From assembly GCA_004297165.1 (NCBI GenBank), contig SCUJ01000001.1, forward strand, positions 154,142 to 218,141: 64,000 bases of DNA, in the 5' to 3' direction. The DNA is from Gammaproteobacteria bacterium (GTDB lineage: Bacteria; Pseudomonadota; Gammaproteobacteria; Eutrophobiales; Eutrophobiaceae). Positions 15,152 through 25,800 of this stretch are shown one piece after another. A program made the translations under genes and the position numbers. Below the pieces are notes generated by a model, which ran no database searches, was not told where the DNA came from, and worked only from the letters and a program-made list of their open reading frames with translations. Numbering within the stretch: position 1 is the first letter of the stretch; each line of letters starts with the position of its first letter.

Positions 15152-15451
15152 ATGAAGCTGCTTGCAGCGGCCCTGCTCATTCTCCTCGCGGCCCTGCAAT
15201 ACCGGCTTTGGACCGGAAATGGCGGCATCCCCCATGTCCGCCGGATGGAGCAGGCGAAAGCGGCACAACTGGAGGAGAACCGGAAACTGGAGGAGCGCAA
15301 TCGCTCGCTCTCCGCGGAAGTGATCGATCTGAAGCAGGGCCTCGATGCGATTGAGGAGCGGGCCCGGACCGAAATGGGCATGATCAAACAGGATGAGGTC
15401 TTCATCCAGGTGATCGACCGCAAGAGCCTTACCCCCCCGGTTACCCGATGA
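15152..15451 (+). CDS. ftsB: Cell division protein FtsB
   Basis: Small bitopic membrane protein of the FtsQLB divisome complex, which links early and late septum assembly. From ATG 15152 it has 99 residues: a transmembrane helix (about 3-20, LLAAALLILLAALQYRLW), then a coiled coil rich in Glu/Leu/Arg (about 30-65) and the conserved ERARTEMGMIKQDEVFIQV segment. ATG 15152 is preferred over GTG 15146 because GGAG lies seven bases before it. The position between eno and ispD is characteristic. The stop overlaps ispD by four bases. Confidence 0.93.
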   Translation: MKLLAAALLILLAALQYRLWTGNGGIPHVRRMEQAKAAQLEENRKLEERNRSLSAEVIDLKQGLDAIEERARTEMGMIKQDEVFIQVIDRKSLTPPVTR

Positions 15452-16155
15452 CGGAAGCGCCGAAATGCTGGGCCGTCATTCCCGCCGCCGGCGCCGGTCT
15501 GCGAATGGGGAGCGCGGTTCCAAAACAGTATCTCAAGCTGCACGGCAAGTGCGTCCTGGAGCATACCTTGAAGGTCTTTTGCTCCCATCCCGAGATCGCG
15601 GGCGTCATGGTCGCGCTGGCGGATGGCGATCCTTACTGGCATACGCTGCGGATCGCCACGCATGCGAAGATCCGCTGCACGACCGGCGGCGCGGAACGCT
15701 GTCATTCGGTGTACAACGCGTTGCGGCAGCTCGCCGAAACCGCCGCCCCATGGGACTGGGTGCTCGTGCATGACGCGGCGCGGCCCTGTCTGCGCGGCGC
15801 GGATATCAGCCTGCTGATCGCCAGCGTGAAGGATCATCCCGTCGGCGGCATACTCGCCCTGCCGGTCCGGGATACCATGAAACGCGCCGGCGCTGGAGAC
15901 GAGATCCTCGAAACCATCGAGCGTAGCGGTCTCTGGCATGCCCTGACGCCGCAGATGTTCCGGCTGGGCGACCTGCAAATAGCGCTGGAACAGGCCATGG
16001 CCAGGGGTTTCACCGTAACCGACGAGGCGCAGGCAATGGAACTCGCCGGCCAGATGCCGCGACTGGTCCGGGGCCAGCCGGAGAATATAAAAATCACCCA
16101 TAACAACGATCTGCCGCTGGCGGAGTTGTATCTGTTGCAACAGGATCGAAAATGA
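15448..16155 (+). CDS. ispD: 2-C-methyl-D-erythritol 4-phosphate cytidylyltransferase
   Basis: Third enzyme of the non-mevalonate (MEP) isoprenoid pathway; attaches CMP to methylerythritol phosphate using CTP. The 235 residues are standard. The nucleotidyltransferase signature is [21 protein letters not shown], and [20 protein letters not shown] and [10 protein letters not shown] follow in expected order. It overlaps ftsB (ATGA) and ispF (ATGA), so translation is probably coupled. Its CTP substrate is the product of pyrG at the head of the same gene string. Confidence 0.97.
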   Translation: MTEAPKCWAVIPAAGAGLRMGSAVPKQYLKLHGKCVLEHTLKVFCSHPEIAGVMVALADGDPYWHTLRIATHAKIRCTTGGAERCHSVYNALRQLAETAAPWDWVLVHDAARPCLRGADISLLIASVKDHPVGGILALPVRDTMKRAGAGDEILETIERSGLWHALTPQMFRLGDLQIALEQAMARGFTVTDEAQAMELAGQMPRLVRGQPENIKITHNNDLPLAELYLLQQDRK

Positions 16156-16628
16156 TGCGCATAGGTCACGGTTATGACGCCCATGTCTTCGCCGCGGGCA
16201 GACCGCTCGTGCTCGGCGGAGTCATCATCCCGCACGATCAGGGACTCAAGGCCCATTCCGACGGCGACGCCGTCATCCACGCCCTCTGCGACGCCTTGTT
16301 GGGGGCGGCGGGTCTGGGGGACATCGGCCGGCATTTCCCGGATACGGATAACAGCTACAGCAACATCGACAGCCGGATCCTCCTCCGGCGGGTGCGGTCG
16401 ATGCTGGCCGCGCAATCCCTGGCGATCGTCAATGCCGACGTCACCATCCTGGCGCAGGCGCCGAAGATGGCGCCGCATATCGAAGCCATGCGGGCGACGC
16501 TGGCTGCCGATATGGGAATCGAACCGCACGCCATCAACGTCAAGGCCAGCACCACCGAAGGCATGGGCTTCGTCGGCCGCAAGGAGGGCATCGCCGTCCA
16601 CGCCGTCGCCCTGCTGACTGACGCATAG
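16152..16628 (+). CDS. ispF: 2-C-methyl-D-erythritol 2,4-cyclodiphosphate synthase
   Basis: Fifth MEP-pathway enzyme, a zinc trimer that cyclises the CDP-methylerythritol 2-phosphate made after IspD and IspE. The 158 residues are typical. Metal-binding residues lie in [11 protein letters not shown], and [29 protein letters not shown] and FPDTD motifs follow, ending with [17 protein letters not shown]. The start at 16152 overlaps the ispD stop; the tandem ATG at 16155 would remove one residue. It is the last clear member of the pyrG-led operon. Confidence 0.97.
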   Translation: MMRIGHGYDAHVFAAGRPLVLGGVIIPHDQGLKAHSDGDAVIHALCDALLGAAGLGDIGRHFPDTDNSYSNIDSRILLRRVRSMLAAQSLAIVNADVTILAQAPKMAPHIEAMRATLAADMGIEPHAINVKASTTEGMGFVGRKEGIAVHAVALLTDA

Positions 16629-16655
16629 CGCGTAACCGGCGCTGGAGGGCGATCG

Positions 16656-17117
16656 ATGAGCGAGATCAACGCGGTGCAGGATCGGGTGATCCTGCTGCTC
16701 CGGGAGAAATTCTCGGAATTGAATCTGACGGTGCAGATACCGCCGCCCGTATTCACCGCAATGCAGGGCAGCGTCATCGCCTTCGATGAAGTCAATAACG
16801 TCATGCAGGCGAGGTTCCCGGTCGCCGAATCCACTTTGAACCCTTTCGGCAACATGCAGGGCGGCATGATCGCCGCGGTCATAGACAACACCCTGGGACC
16901 GCTGAGCATGCTGGCCGCTCCTCCCAATTACACCCGTCATCTCGAGATCAAATATCGCAAGCCCGTTGCCGGCGCCACGCCGTTCCTCGATGTGCATTGC
17001 CGTTTGGAGGAACGCAATGACCGGCAATTGATCTTCACCGCGAGCGTGATCGACGCCAGCGGCGCCGAATGCGCCAGCGCCCGCGCGGTGCACTGGATCC
17101 TCGCCTCGCGCAACTGA
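16656..17117 (+). CDS. PaaI-type hot-dog acyl-CoA thioesterase
   Basis: A 153-residue protein with the hot-dog thioesterase motif: NPFGNMQGGMIAAVIDNTLG (about 63-82) contains the helix and catalytic region of the PaaI/YbgC-like family, followed by RHLEIKYRKPVAGATPFLD and a C-terminal strand ending in ARAVHW. It would hydrolyse an acyl-CoA; the substrate cannot be told. It lies 27 bases after ispF on the same strand and upstream of rpfF, so a link with fatty-acid signal metabolism is possible, but a 297-base gap and a hairpin separate it from rpfF. Confidence 0.8.
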   Translation: MSEINAVQDRVILLLREKFSELNLTVQIPPPVFTAMQGSVIAFDEVNNVMQARFPVAESTLNPFGNMQGGMIAAVIDNTLGPLSMLAAPPNYTRHLEIKYRKPVAGATPFLDVHCRLEERNDRQLIFTASVIDASGAECASARAVHWILASRN

Positions 17118-17154
17118 TCGTGCGATCAATCTCTGCGGATCATTTCTTTCCGCG

Positions 17155-17173
17155 TTACGGCTTCACGCCGTAA
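17155..17173 (+). terminator. Hairpin after the pyrG-thioesterase gene string
   Basis: TTACGGC (17155-17161) and GCCGTAA (17167-17173) form a perfect seven-pair stem with a five-base loop, 37 bases after the thioesterase stop. No T-run follows directly. The rest of 17118-17414 is A+T-richer than its surroundings and must carry the rpfF promoter, which I cannot place with confidence. Confidence 0.4.
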
Positions 17174-17414
17174 ATACCCCGAAAAGGGTAGCTGAGAACG
17201 AAAATAACCGAATAAAAAGGCGATTTTGTTTCGGCTTTGTATCAGTTGCGTCCCCTGCGCTTACATTCATGCTTCTTTGGTTTATGCTGGATTCCAGACC
17301 GGCGCACCAGAGGTTAAAAATAAAATACAACAGCCGGCTGCGACATCATTACTAGAATAAAAAACTCGATACGCAAGTTAAGCGCACTATTGAATAGCGA
17401 AGAGGAGATACGTC

Positions 17415-18338
17415 ATGAATGCTTATAACCTTGCCAATGAAGTCCAGATTCGGAATTTTAATCAGATCGCAATCGATATCGACGCGGAACACGGCGCTGT
17501 CTGGGTCAACCTCGTCCCTGCGCCGCGGCCATGTTTCAATCCCGCGATCGTGCAGGAGTTGCGCAGCCTGCAGATCATGCTGGAGGTGAACTCGGGCAAA
17601 TTGCCGCATCAGGGCGAGATGGTCCAGATCAATTATCTCGTCCTCAATTCCGAAATGCCGGGAATCTTCAGCATGGGCGGCGACCTCGATCTGTTCCGCC
17701 GCTGCATCGCGAGCCGGAACAAGAAAGGTCTGTCGGTCTACGCAAAATCCTGCATCGATACAATTCACGGCTTTGTCACGGGCTGCCGCCAGCCAATCAC
17801 GACGATCGCCCTGGTGCGCGGCGACGCGCTCGGCGGGGGATTCGAAGTCGCGCTGAGCTGCCAGGTCCTGATCGCGGAACAAGGGGCGGAACTGGGCTTT
17901 CCGGAAGTCCTGTTCAACCTGTTCCCCGGCATGGGAGGCTATCATCTGCTGGCGCAGCGGATACCGCCGAAGCAAGTGGACAACATCATGTTGAGCGGCA
18001 TCAAGTATCCGGCGCAGCGGTTGCACGAGATGGGCGTCATCGACAAGCTGGCGGAGAAGGACAAGGGCCGGGAGGCGGTTTACGCCTACATCGCGGAAAG
18101 CTCGAAATACCGCAACGGTTACTCGGCGTTGAAGAATGTCCGCGAGCGGGTGCATCCGGTGACGCACGAGGCGCTGATGGATGTCTGCAACTATTGGGTG
18201 GACATCTCGATGAACATCAGCGAACGCGACCTCAAGCTGATGGATCGTCTGGTCCGGGCGCAGGATAGGCTGATGCAATCCTGGCAGTCCCGCATCGCGG
18301 AGACCGACGCGGTCTATTATCGGGAGAACATCGCCTGA
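17415..18338 (+). CDS. rpfF: DSF-family fatty-acid signal synthase
   Basis: Crotonase-fold enzyme that makes cis-2-unsaturated fatty acid signals (diffusible signal factor) by dehydrating a 3-hydroxyacyl-ACP and releasing the acid. The two catalytic glutamates are E144 in LGGGFEVALS and E164 in GFPEVLFNLFPGMGG. The same sequence contexts hold E141 and E161 of Xanthomonas RpfF, so RpfF is favoured over a generic enoyl-CoA hydratase. The 307 residues carry a slightly longer N terminus. GAGGAG precedes the ATG. It converges on rpfC, the arrangement known from Xanthomonas. The acyl chain length it makes is unknown. Confidence 0.92.
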   Translation: MNAYNLANEVQIRNFNQIAIDIDAEHGAVWVNLVPAPRPCFNPAIVQELRSLQIMLEVNSGKLPHQGEMVQINYLVLNSEMPGIFSMGGDLDLFRRCIASRNKKGLSVYAKSCIDTIHGFVTGCRQPITTIALVRGDALGGGFEVALSCQVLIAEQGAELGFPEVLFNLFPGMGGYHLLAQRIPPKQVDNIMLSGIKYPAQRLHEMGVIDKLAEKDKGREAVYAYIAESSKYRNGYSALKNVRERVHPVTHEALMDVCNYWVDISMNISERDLKLMDRLVRAQDRLMQSWQSRIAETDAVYYRENIA

Positions 18339-18361
18339 CCGAACGCTGGCTTCAACTTCGC

Positions 18362-20932
18362 TTATAGTGCCGCCGACTCAAGCTGCTCCAGGTAGGCAAC
18401 CAGGGCAGTTTGAGTCCGGTCATAAGCCTCATCCATTTGATTCAGATAATCCCCCATCTGGGTCTTGTTCTCGCTGGTGCACATTTGATGTATCGAAGTC
18501 GCATATTGCGCGAGCGAGACCGCGCCGATGCTTCGCGTGCTGCCCTTCATTGCGTGCGCGCTGTCCTGGATGGCCGCGAAACGGCCGGCTGTGTAGGAAT
18601 TTTTCATCGTCTCGATGAGCGTCTTGCTGTCCTTTAGAAAACCCTGGATGAGATCGCTCATGAAATCCATATCCTGGCTCAGCTTCGCCAGGTTGTTCAG
18701 GGTGTCATAATCGAGCACCGGCTGCTGCTCGTTCTTGTTCGAGGCAACCAGCTTGAGCCGGGCCTTCTTGCCCGGGTTCGTCGCGATTCCGGGTTTCTCG
18801 ACGCCTTCCTGACGCGCCGCTTCGCGATCGCCGCTCTCCATCAGGCTGTTGATCGTGTTCAGCAGGCGTTTGATCTCGATGGGCTTGGTGAGATAGGCAT
18901 CGACGCCGGCATTGCGGCATTCGGCGGCCGCTTCCGTCGTGGCATTCGCGGTCAGGACGACGATGGGTATCCGGTTCCTTCCGGTCATCATGAAGCGCAA
19001 CACCTTGGTCGCTTCGATGCCGTTCATCACCGGCATATGCATGTCGAGTATGATCAGGTCATAGTTGCTCAACTCGAATTTGTCGAGCACCTCTTCGCCG
19101 TTGTTTACGACATCGACCTTGTGCCCCGCGTATTCCAGCGTCTTTCTGATGACTTTCTGGTTGGTGAGATTGTCTTCGCCCACGAGGATGTTAAGTTTCT
19201 TATCGATGGCCTTCTTGCCGTCGATCTCCACCAGCCGTGTGACTTTCTCGGGATCCAGGATCCCGACCGTGGTCGCGTGCAGCACATTGAACAACAACCG
19301 TTTCTCGATCGGCGCTTGCAGGATGCACAAATAACCTGAATCGAGCAGCAGGTTACGATCCGGCGCGCCGGCCTCGCGCACCAGCACCAGTTCCATGTTC
19401 CTGAGTGCGCCGCTTGTCTGAATCTGCCGGGAGAATTCCAGGGGATCCATTTCCAGTCCCTTCTCGTCGATCAGGGCGGTGTTGTACTCCTTCCCCGCGG
19501 TTTTCGCTCGCGCAAGCAATTTGAGGGCGTCGGCGCTGGTGATGGCGTGATCCCAGCCGATCTTCCAGTCCTCCAGATATTGCACGATCGTGGTGTGACG
19601 CAAACCGTGTGTGGCGACCAGCAGCACCCGCGGTTCCTCGACGATATCCCGCGGGAGTTCCGCCGCGGCTTCGGCGCCTTCTTGCAAATTCGCGCCCAAT
19701 TCGAACCAGAAGGTGCTGCCGACGCCGACCTTGCTGACCAGGCCCATGCGGCCTCCCATCAACTCCACAAGACTCCGCGCGATCGCGGTCCCGAGCCCGG
19801 TGCCGCCCATCGTGTTGGTCGCTGATTGGTTCGCCTGAATGAATTTTTCGAAGATCTTTTCCTGCATGTCTTCCGGTATGCCGATGCCGGTGTCGATGAC
19901 TTCGAATCTCAGATCGACGCGCTTGCTGGTCATGTTCCGGGTGGTGACATTGACGATCACCCGGCCTTTCTCGGTGAACTTGATGGCATTGCTGACGAGG
20001 TTGATCAGCACCTGGCGGATCAACTGTTCGTCGCCAATCAGCTTATAAGGCGTGTCCGGAGAGATGTGATGAATAAAAGTAAGACCTTTCTTTTCGGCCA
20101 GCGGCGACAGCATCCGGACCACGGATTTGAGCAGGACGTAGAGATCGAGCGGTTGATTTTCGATGTTCGTCTTGCCTGCCTCGATCTTGGAGATATCGAG
20201 GATATCCTGGATGAGGTTCAGGAGAGATTTCGCGGACGCAAGGATGGTGGAGACGAAATCCTTCTGATCCGGATCAAGGTTGGTCGAGGCCAGCATCTCG
20301 CTCATCCCGATTACGCCATTCAACGGCGTGCGGATCTCATGACTCATGTTGGCCAGAAACTGGCTTTTTGCCTGATTGGCGGATTCGGCCTCCTTGATGG
20401 CGTTTTGCAGGCGGCTGAGCAGGACATTGATATACAGCGGCAGGATCACCATGGTCGCAAGCACGCCCGCCGAGATGAAGAAGTGTTCGGACCAGTAGGG
20501 ACTAAAAATCGTCACGATGACGAATCCAACGATGGTCAGCGAGGTAAACAGGAAGAGGTATTTGCTGCCGTGACGCAGGCCATTGCCGAAGATGAGCCAG
20601 AAAGATATGACAATCAGCGGGGCCGCGGCTTCCCCGGAGGAGGCCATCGCGAACGTGGTCGTCGCCACCTCGACCACCATCGCGAGCAACAGGCGTTTTT
20701 CGTTCCGATCCGGGGAGTAGGCGGTCCAGATTATAAACAGCGCCGAAAAGGGCAGGGTGGCGAGAAACATATACAGGATGTTGTCGCCCATCAGGTTGTG
20801 CGACCAGGCGATTGCGGTGTAGATGGTGAGAATGAGGCAAGCGATCAGGCGGATGACCGCCTGCTCAAATTCATCGCCGCGTTGGCGTAACTGCGCGAGG
20901 CGTTCGTTAATTGTGGAAGTAGGGTTGTGCAT
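18362..20932 (-). CDS. rpfC: Hybrid sensor kinase RpfC, DSF receptor
   Basis: Inner-membrane hybrid kinase, 856 residues. Five or six transmembrane helices (about 25-170) form the input module, then HisKA with H198 in [12 protein letters not shown], HATPase ending [10 protein letters not shown], a degenerate receiver-like domain (about 434-551), a full receiver with D630 in [13 protein letters not shown], and a C-terminal Hpt with H793 in [14 protein letters not shown] 20932 is chosen over TTG 20959; it also places the histidine at 198, as in Xanthomonas RpfC. It converges with rpfF and lies 67 bases after rpfG. The extra receiver makes it longer than the approximately 726-residue Xanthomonas protein. 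Expected role: sense DSF and relay phosphate to RpfG. Confidence 0.9.
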   Translation of the reverse strand: MHNPTSTINERLAQLRQRGDEFEQAVIRLIACLILTIYTAIAWSHNLMGDNILYMFLATLPFSALFIIWTAYSPDRNEKRLLLAMVVEVATTTFAMASSGEAAAPLIVISFWLIFGNGLRHGSKYLFLFTSLTIVGFVIVTIFSPYWSEHFFISAGVLATMVILPLYINVLLSRLQNAIKEAESANQAKSQFLANMSHEIRTPLNGVIGMSEMLASTNLDPDQKDFVSTILASAKSLLNLIQDILDISKIEAGKTNIENQPLDLYVLLKSVVRMLSPLAEKKGLTFIHHISPDTPYKLIGDEQLIRQVLINLVSNAIKFTEKGRVIVNVTTRNMTSKRVDLRFEVIDTGIGIPEDMQEKIFEKFIQANQSATNTMGGTGLGTAIARSLVELMGGRMGLVSKVGVGSTFWFELGANLQEGAEAAAELPRDIVEEPRVLLVATHGLRHTTIVQYLEDWKIGWDHAITSADALKLLARAKTAGKEYNTALIDEKGLEMDPLEFSRQIQTSGALRNMELVLVREAGAPDRNLLLDSGYLCILQAPIEKRLLFNVLHATTVGILDPEKVTRLVEIDGKKAIDKKLNILVGEDNLTNQKVIRKTLEYAGHKVDVVNNGEEVLDKFELSNYDLIILDMHMPVMNGIEATKVLRFMMTGRNRIPIVVLTANATTEAAAECRNAGVDAYLTKPIEIKRLLNTINSLMESGDREAARQEGVEKPGIATNPGKKARLKLVASNKNEQQPVLDYDTLNNLAKLSQDMDFMSDLIQGFLKDSKTLIETMKNSYTAGRFAAIQDSAHAMKGSTRSIGAVSLAQYATSIHQMCTSENKTQMGDYLNQMDEAYDRTQTALVAYLEQLESAAL

Positions 20933-20999
20933 GGGCTTACCTGTCTGGTCAGTTTCCAATCCCGAGAATAATGGCTGGCATAGGGTAACTATGAGCCGG

Positions 21000-22073
21000 T
21001 TAGTTGATCACCGCCTGCTGGCGGCAATTAATGATCTCGTCCAGCCGTTTCAACAACGCATTGACGCAGCCTGGATCGAGGTGCTGGTGTTTCTGGCGGT
21101 TGATCTCCTTCAGTGTTGCGTGCATCGCCCAGGCCTGTTTATAGGGGCGTTCGCTGAGGAGCGCATCGAAGACATCCGCCGTGGCGACGATCCGGGCCGC
21201 GATTGGGATATCATCCCCTGACTTCCCTTCAGGGTAACCGCTGCCGTCGAAACGTTCGTGATGGTTCAGCGCGATGATCGCGCCCATCTGCAAATAGTTG
21301 GACGGACTGTCCTTGAGAATTTCGTGGCCGATAATGGTATGGGTTTTCATGATCTCCCGCTCCTCCGGGCCCAAGGCATCCTGCTTGAGCAGGATGCGGT
21401 CCGGGATGCCGATCTTGCCGATGTCATGCAGCGGGGCCGCCATATTGATAGTTCCACAGAATTCCCGATCCATGCCCAACTCATGCGCGATGATCTGGCT
21501 GATGCTGCCGATCCTGAGTTGATGCGGCCGGGCCTCGGTCTCCTTGAATTCCCCGGCGCGCGCCAGCCGGGACAGGGTTTCCTTTTCCCGGATCAGGATC
21601 TGGCTGACGGCATCGTTGACTTGCATCTCCAGGCTCTTCGCCCGGCTGCGGATGATCATCTGTTGCCGGCGCATCGTCAGGAGGTTCCGGCAGCGGACCT
21701 TGCATTCGTAGTGATCGATCGGTTTGGTGAGAAAATCCGTCGCCCCGGCTTCCAGCGCGAGATACATCACCTCCTTCTCGTCGATGATGGTGATGATGAC
21801 GACCGGGACATCGTGGCAGGAGGGGATTCGACGCAGGCGCTTGATGAATTCGACGCCGTCGAGTTCGGGCATCTTGTAATCCGCGAGGATCAGATCCGGC
21901 GGATTCGCTTCGGCCGCTTGCAGCGCGGTTTTTGCGTTATCGTAAGTGGCGACGCGGACATGATTGCCGATGCTGTTGATGACTTTTTCGAGAATGATCC
22001 GGCTGGTCAGCTGATCGTCGATGATCATCACGCTGACCATGAGCTGGTGGACATTCGAATTGTCGAAATACAC
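21000..22073 (-). CDS. rpfG: Response regulator RpfG, HD-GYP cyclic-di-GMP phosphodiesterase
   Basis: Cytoplasmic output protein of the DSF pathway, 357 residues. The receiver (about 12-135) has D65 in [13 protein letters not shown]. The HD-GYP domain (about 165-350) has H216-D217 in [13 protein letters not shown] and [13 protein letters not shown] (GYP at 279-281), followed by [13 protein letters not shown]. All metal-site motifs look intact, so c-di-GMP hydrolysis is expected. The GTG start at 22073 has AGAGGA eight bases upstream. The order rpfG then rpfC, converging on rpfF, mirrors the Xanthomonas rpfGHC/rpfF arrangement without rpfH. It should lower c-di-GMP when RpfC signals DSF. Confidence 0.92.
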   Translation of the reverse strand: MYFDNSNVHQLMVSVMIIDDQLTSRIILEKVINSIGNHVRVATYDNAKTALQAAEANPPDLILADYKMPELDGVEFIKRLRRIPSCHDVPVVIITIIDEKEVMYLALEAGATDFLTKPIDHYECKVRCRNLLTMRRQQMIIRSRAKSLEMQVNDAVSQILIREKETLSRLARAGEFKETEARPHQLRIGSISQIIAHELGMDREFCGTINMAAPLHDIGKIGIPDRILLKQDALGPEEREIMKTHTIIGHEILKDSPSNYLQMGAIIALNHHERFDGSGYPEGKSGDDIPIAARIVATADVFDALLSERPYKQAWAMHATLKEINRQKHQHLDPGCVNALLKRLDEIINCRQQAVIN

Positions 22074-22174
22074 GCGTCTATCCTCTCCCGGTTCGCGCTC
22101 TCCAATACCGACTTTGCCCGGCTTGCATCAGGCGCGCCTGTCTGGAGAACGATCGGCAGTTATAAATGCTTATA

Positions 22175-22720
22175 TCAGTTCGCCTTGCGGAGCAAGACGT
22201 ATACGGCGCCCGTGCCGCCATCCACCGGACGCGCGCTGCAAAAGGCCAGCACATCCTTGCGCTGTTGCAACCAGTGTCCCAGGTGTCTTTTCAATACGGG
22301 TTCACGGTTCGGCGAACCGAGGCCCTTGCCATGAATGATCCTGACGCAGTATTTCCCTTCCGTCCGGCAGTGGCCGAGAAAGTCCGCAACGCGTTGTTTC
22401 GCGGCGGAAACGTTCAGGCCATGCAGGTCCAGTTCCATCTGGATGCTCAGTTGTCCCGTTTTTAATTTGCGAAACTGGCGATCCTGCAAGCCGTTCCGGC
22501 GGTACAGCAATTCCTCGCCTGTCTCCAGACCGTCCGCATCCGCGGTCCCGGCCGCCATTTCGTCGATGACATGACTCTCGTCGGCAAGTCTTTGCAACGG
22601 GACCGGCGCCGGACGCCGCCGCGGGATGCGCACCTGGTTCTGCTTTACCGGCGTCACCGTTCCCGCCGCATTCCGGAACAGGCGAACATCCTCTTCAGTC
22701 GGGGTCGTTACTGTAGCCAT
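22175..22720 (-). CDS. smrB: Smr-domain endonuclease, SmrB-like
   Basis: A 181-residue protein with a C-terminal Smr domain (about 95-180): MELDLHGLNVSAAKQRV, VRIIHGKGLGS and a final AFCSARPVDGGTGAVYVLL. The N-terminal half carries EEDVRLFRNAAGTVTPVKQ and an Arg/Pro-rich linker, the same plan and length as E. coli SmrB (YfcN), which cleaves mRNA at collided ribosomes. The DLHG and HGKG motifs of the active region are present. It stands alone between rpfG and purL on the same strand. Role in ribosome rescue is inferred from the family. Confidence 0.85.
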   Translation of the reverse strand: MATVTTPTEEDVRLFRNAAGTVTPVKQNQVRIPRRRPAPVPLQRLADESHVIDEMAAGTADADGLETGEELLYRRNGLQDRQFRKLKTGQLSIQMELDLHGLNVSAAKQRVADFLGHCRTEGKYCVRIIHGKGLGSPNREPVLKRHLGHWLQQRKDVLAFCSARPVDGGTGAVYVLLRKAN

Positions 22721-22833
22721 GGCTGCACGCTGACGGGCCGAGATCTATTAGTGTATATCACAAGCATCATAATGCCAGTTTTACAGCGGGTTGAAATGAA
22801 ATGTTAACAATCGTGCCGAGAACAGGCCCCTGA

Positions 22834-22849
22834 CGTCAAGTATTTGACG
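22834..22849 (-). terminator. Weak hairpin just past purL
   Basis: CGTCAA (22834-22839) and TTGACG (22844-22849) form a six-pair stem nine bases beyond the purL stop. It lacks a T-run and may simply be a small palindrome. Confidence 0.3.
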
Positions 22850-22858
22850 CGGAAGCCT

Positions 22859-25800
22859 TTAATCCAGCCACTCCCGCGCGTTGCGGAACAGTTGCAGCCA
22901 TGGACTGTCCGGGCTGGTCCAGGTGGATGGGAGCCAGGAGAACTGTTTGGCGAGAAAGACCCGTTCGGGGTGGGGCATCAGGATCGTGAAGCGCCCGTCG
23001 GCGTTGGTGAAGCCGGTCCAGCCCCCGGCGGAACCGTTCGGATTTGCGGGATAGCGCGTGGCCGGTCTGCCGTGGTTATCGATGAAACGCAGGACGGGAT
23101 TCGCCATGTTCGGATCGGAGTCTGCCCTGAAAGATGTCAGGCCCTCGCCGTGGGCCACGACCAGGGGCAGGCGAGAACCCTGCATGTTGCGGGTGAGGAT
23201 CGATGGTGATTCCATCACCTCGACCATCACGAGGCGCGATTCGAAACGGGCGGACGCATTCTGGATGAATTCGGGCCAGTGCGCCGCGCCGGGGATCAGG
23301 GACCGCAGACCGGCCAGCATCTGGCAGCCATTGCAGACGCCAAGACCGAAACTGTCCGCGCGTTCGAAGAAGGCCTGAAATTCCTCCAGCAGGCGGCTGT
23401 TGAACAGAATGGTTTTGGCCCACCCGCCGCCCGCGCCCAGCACATCCCCATAGGAGAATCCGCCGCAGGCCGCGAGTCCCGCGTAATGGCGAAGACTGTC
23501 CCGGCCTTCCAGCAGATCGCTCATATGCACGTCAACCGGCGCGAAGCCGGCGCGTTCGAAGGCGGCGGCCATTTCCACATGGCCATTGACGCCCTGTTCC
23601 CGCAGGATGGCGATCAGGGGCGGCTTCCCGACATTAATACCGGGGGCGGCTGGCGCCGGGAATTGCGGTCCGAGCGTGAGTGAAAGCCCGGGGTCATGCT
23701 CATCCTGCACACCCGCATATTCCTCGCGCGCCGTTTCGGGGTTGTCGCGCAGGGATTGCATGTGAAAGGTGGTGAGCGACCAGAGCGCATGCAGGCGGGA
23801 GAGCCTGGCCTCGAACAGGAGATTGCCGGAATTCGTTATCCGGAGGCGCTGATCCCGATCCGGCTGTCCGACGATTTGCAGATGTGCCGCGTCCAGACCG
23901 CTCCAGAGGAAGGTCTGACGCGCGGATTCCAGATGTTGCGCCTCGATCTGGATGACCGCCCCGGGTTCTTCGTTGAAGAGCAACGGCAGGATTGCTTTAT
24001 CCGGGATGGAGAGATCGATCGCGATCCCCCTGCGCGAGGCGAAGGCCATCTCGCACAGGCACGCGATCAGCCCGCCATCGGAGCGATCGTGATAGGCGAG
24101 CAGCAGGCCCTGTTCGTTCAACAACTGGATGGACTGGAAGAAGGCGCGCAGGAGTTCCGGTCGATCGAGGTCGGCGGACGGACCGCCGGACTGCGAAAAT
24201 ACCTGGGCGAGCGCCGATCCGCCCAGGCGATTCCGTCCGCCCGAGAGATCGATGAGCAGCAGAAAAGTTTCGTTGCCTGTATCGCGCAACTGCGGGGTCA
24301 GGGTCAGGCGGATGTCGGACACCGCCGCGAAGCTGGTGATATTGACCGACAACGGGGCGATGACCTGTTTGTCCCTGCCGTCCTCCCGCCAGCGGGTGCT
24401 CATGGAGAGCGAATCCTTGCCGACCGGAATGGCGATCCCGAGCGCGATGGCGAGTTCGGCGACGGCCCGGACCGTGTCATAGAGGGCGGTATCCTCGTTG
24501 CCCTGCCCGCAGGCCGCCATCCAGTTGGCGGAGAGGGCGATGTCCTCCAGGCGGTTGATGCGCGCCGCGCAGATGTTGGTGATGGCCTCCGCGAGCGCGA
24601 GCCGTCCCGAGGCGGGCGGGTCGATGACGGCCGCCGGACTGCGCTCGCCCGTGGCCATCGCCTCGCCCGTCCAGGCATCGAAGGAGGCCGCCGTCACGGC
24701 GCAATCCGCGACCGGCGTCTGCCACGGGCCGACCATCTGATCCCGGCAGACCAATCCCGATACGGTGCGATCGCCGATGGTGATCAGAAAGCGTTTGTCG
24801 GCGACCGCGGGGAGTTGCAACACCCGCTCCACCGCTGCTCCGAGTTCGATATCTTTCAGGTCCGGATTGTCAAAGCGGATGGGGCGATGCTCCGCGCTGC
24901 GCGTCAGGCGGGGCGGTTGGCCCAGCAGGATCTGCAAGGGGAGATCGATCGGTTGTTCGGCATGCCGCCGATCCGACAAGACCAGCCGCCCGGTGGCGTC
25001 GGTCTCGCCGACGACCGCAAACGGCGCGCGCTCGCGCCGGCAGAGCGCGGCGAATCGATCCACGGCGGTCGCGCCTATGGCCAGCACGTAGCGTTCCTGC
25101 GCCTCGTTGCACCAGATCTCCATCGGCGACATTCCCTCGTCGTCGCAGGGTATGGCGCGCAGCTCGAAGGCCGCGCCGCAACCGCCGTCGTGCACGAGTT
25201 CCGGCAGGGCGTTGGACAGCCCGCCCGCGCCGACGTCGTGGATGGAGATGATCGGGTTCTCCCGGCCCATGGCCCAGCATTGATTGATCACCTCCTGACA
25301 GCGGCGCTGCATCTCGGCGTTGTCCCGCTGGACCGAGGCATAATCGAGTTCCGCCGCGCTGTCGCCCGCGGTCATGGAGGAGGCCGCGCCCCCGCCGAGG
25401 CCAATCAGCATGGCCGGCCCGCCGAGGACGATGATCTTCACGCCGGGCGCCAGGCCGCGCTTGGCGACATGGCCGTCGCGGATCACGCCATATCCGCCAG
25501 CCAGCATGATGGGTTTGTGATAACCGCGGATCGTCCCGGTCGCGGGATCCGCATGTTCATAAGTGCGGAAATAACCGCACAGCGCCGGACGGCCGAATTC
25601 GTTATTGAACGCGGCGGCGCCCAGCGGGCCGTCGAGCATGATCTCGAGCGCGCTGACGATCCGGTCGGGTTTGCCGTGGCGCTCCTCCCAGGGTTGGGGC
25701 AGGTCCGGGAGCTGAAGTGCGGAAACGGAAAATCCCGTCAGTCCCGCCCTTGGCCGCCCCCCGATGCCGGTCGCGGCCTCATCGCGGATCTCGCCGCCCG

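Noticed and set aside
16629..18361. Possible rpfB-like or acyl-CoA ligase partner near rpfF
   Set aside because: Only a thioesterase precedes rpfF; the PaaK-like ligase at 55 kb is distant and not RpfB-like, so no DSF turnover gene is claimed.
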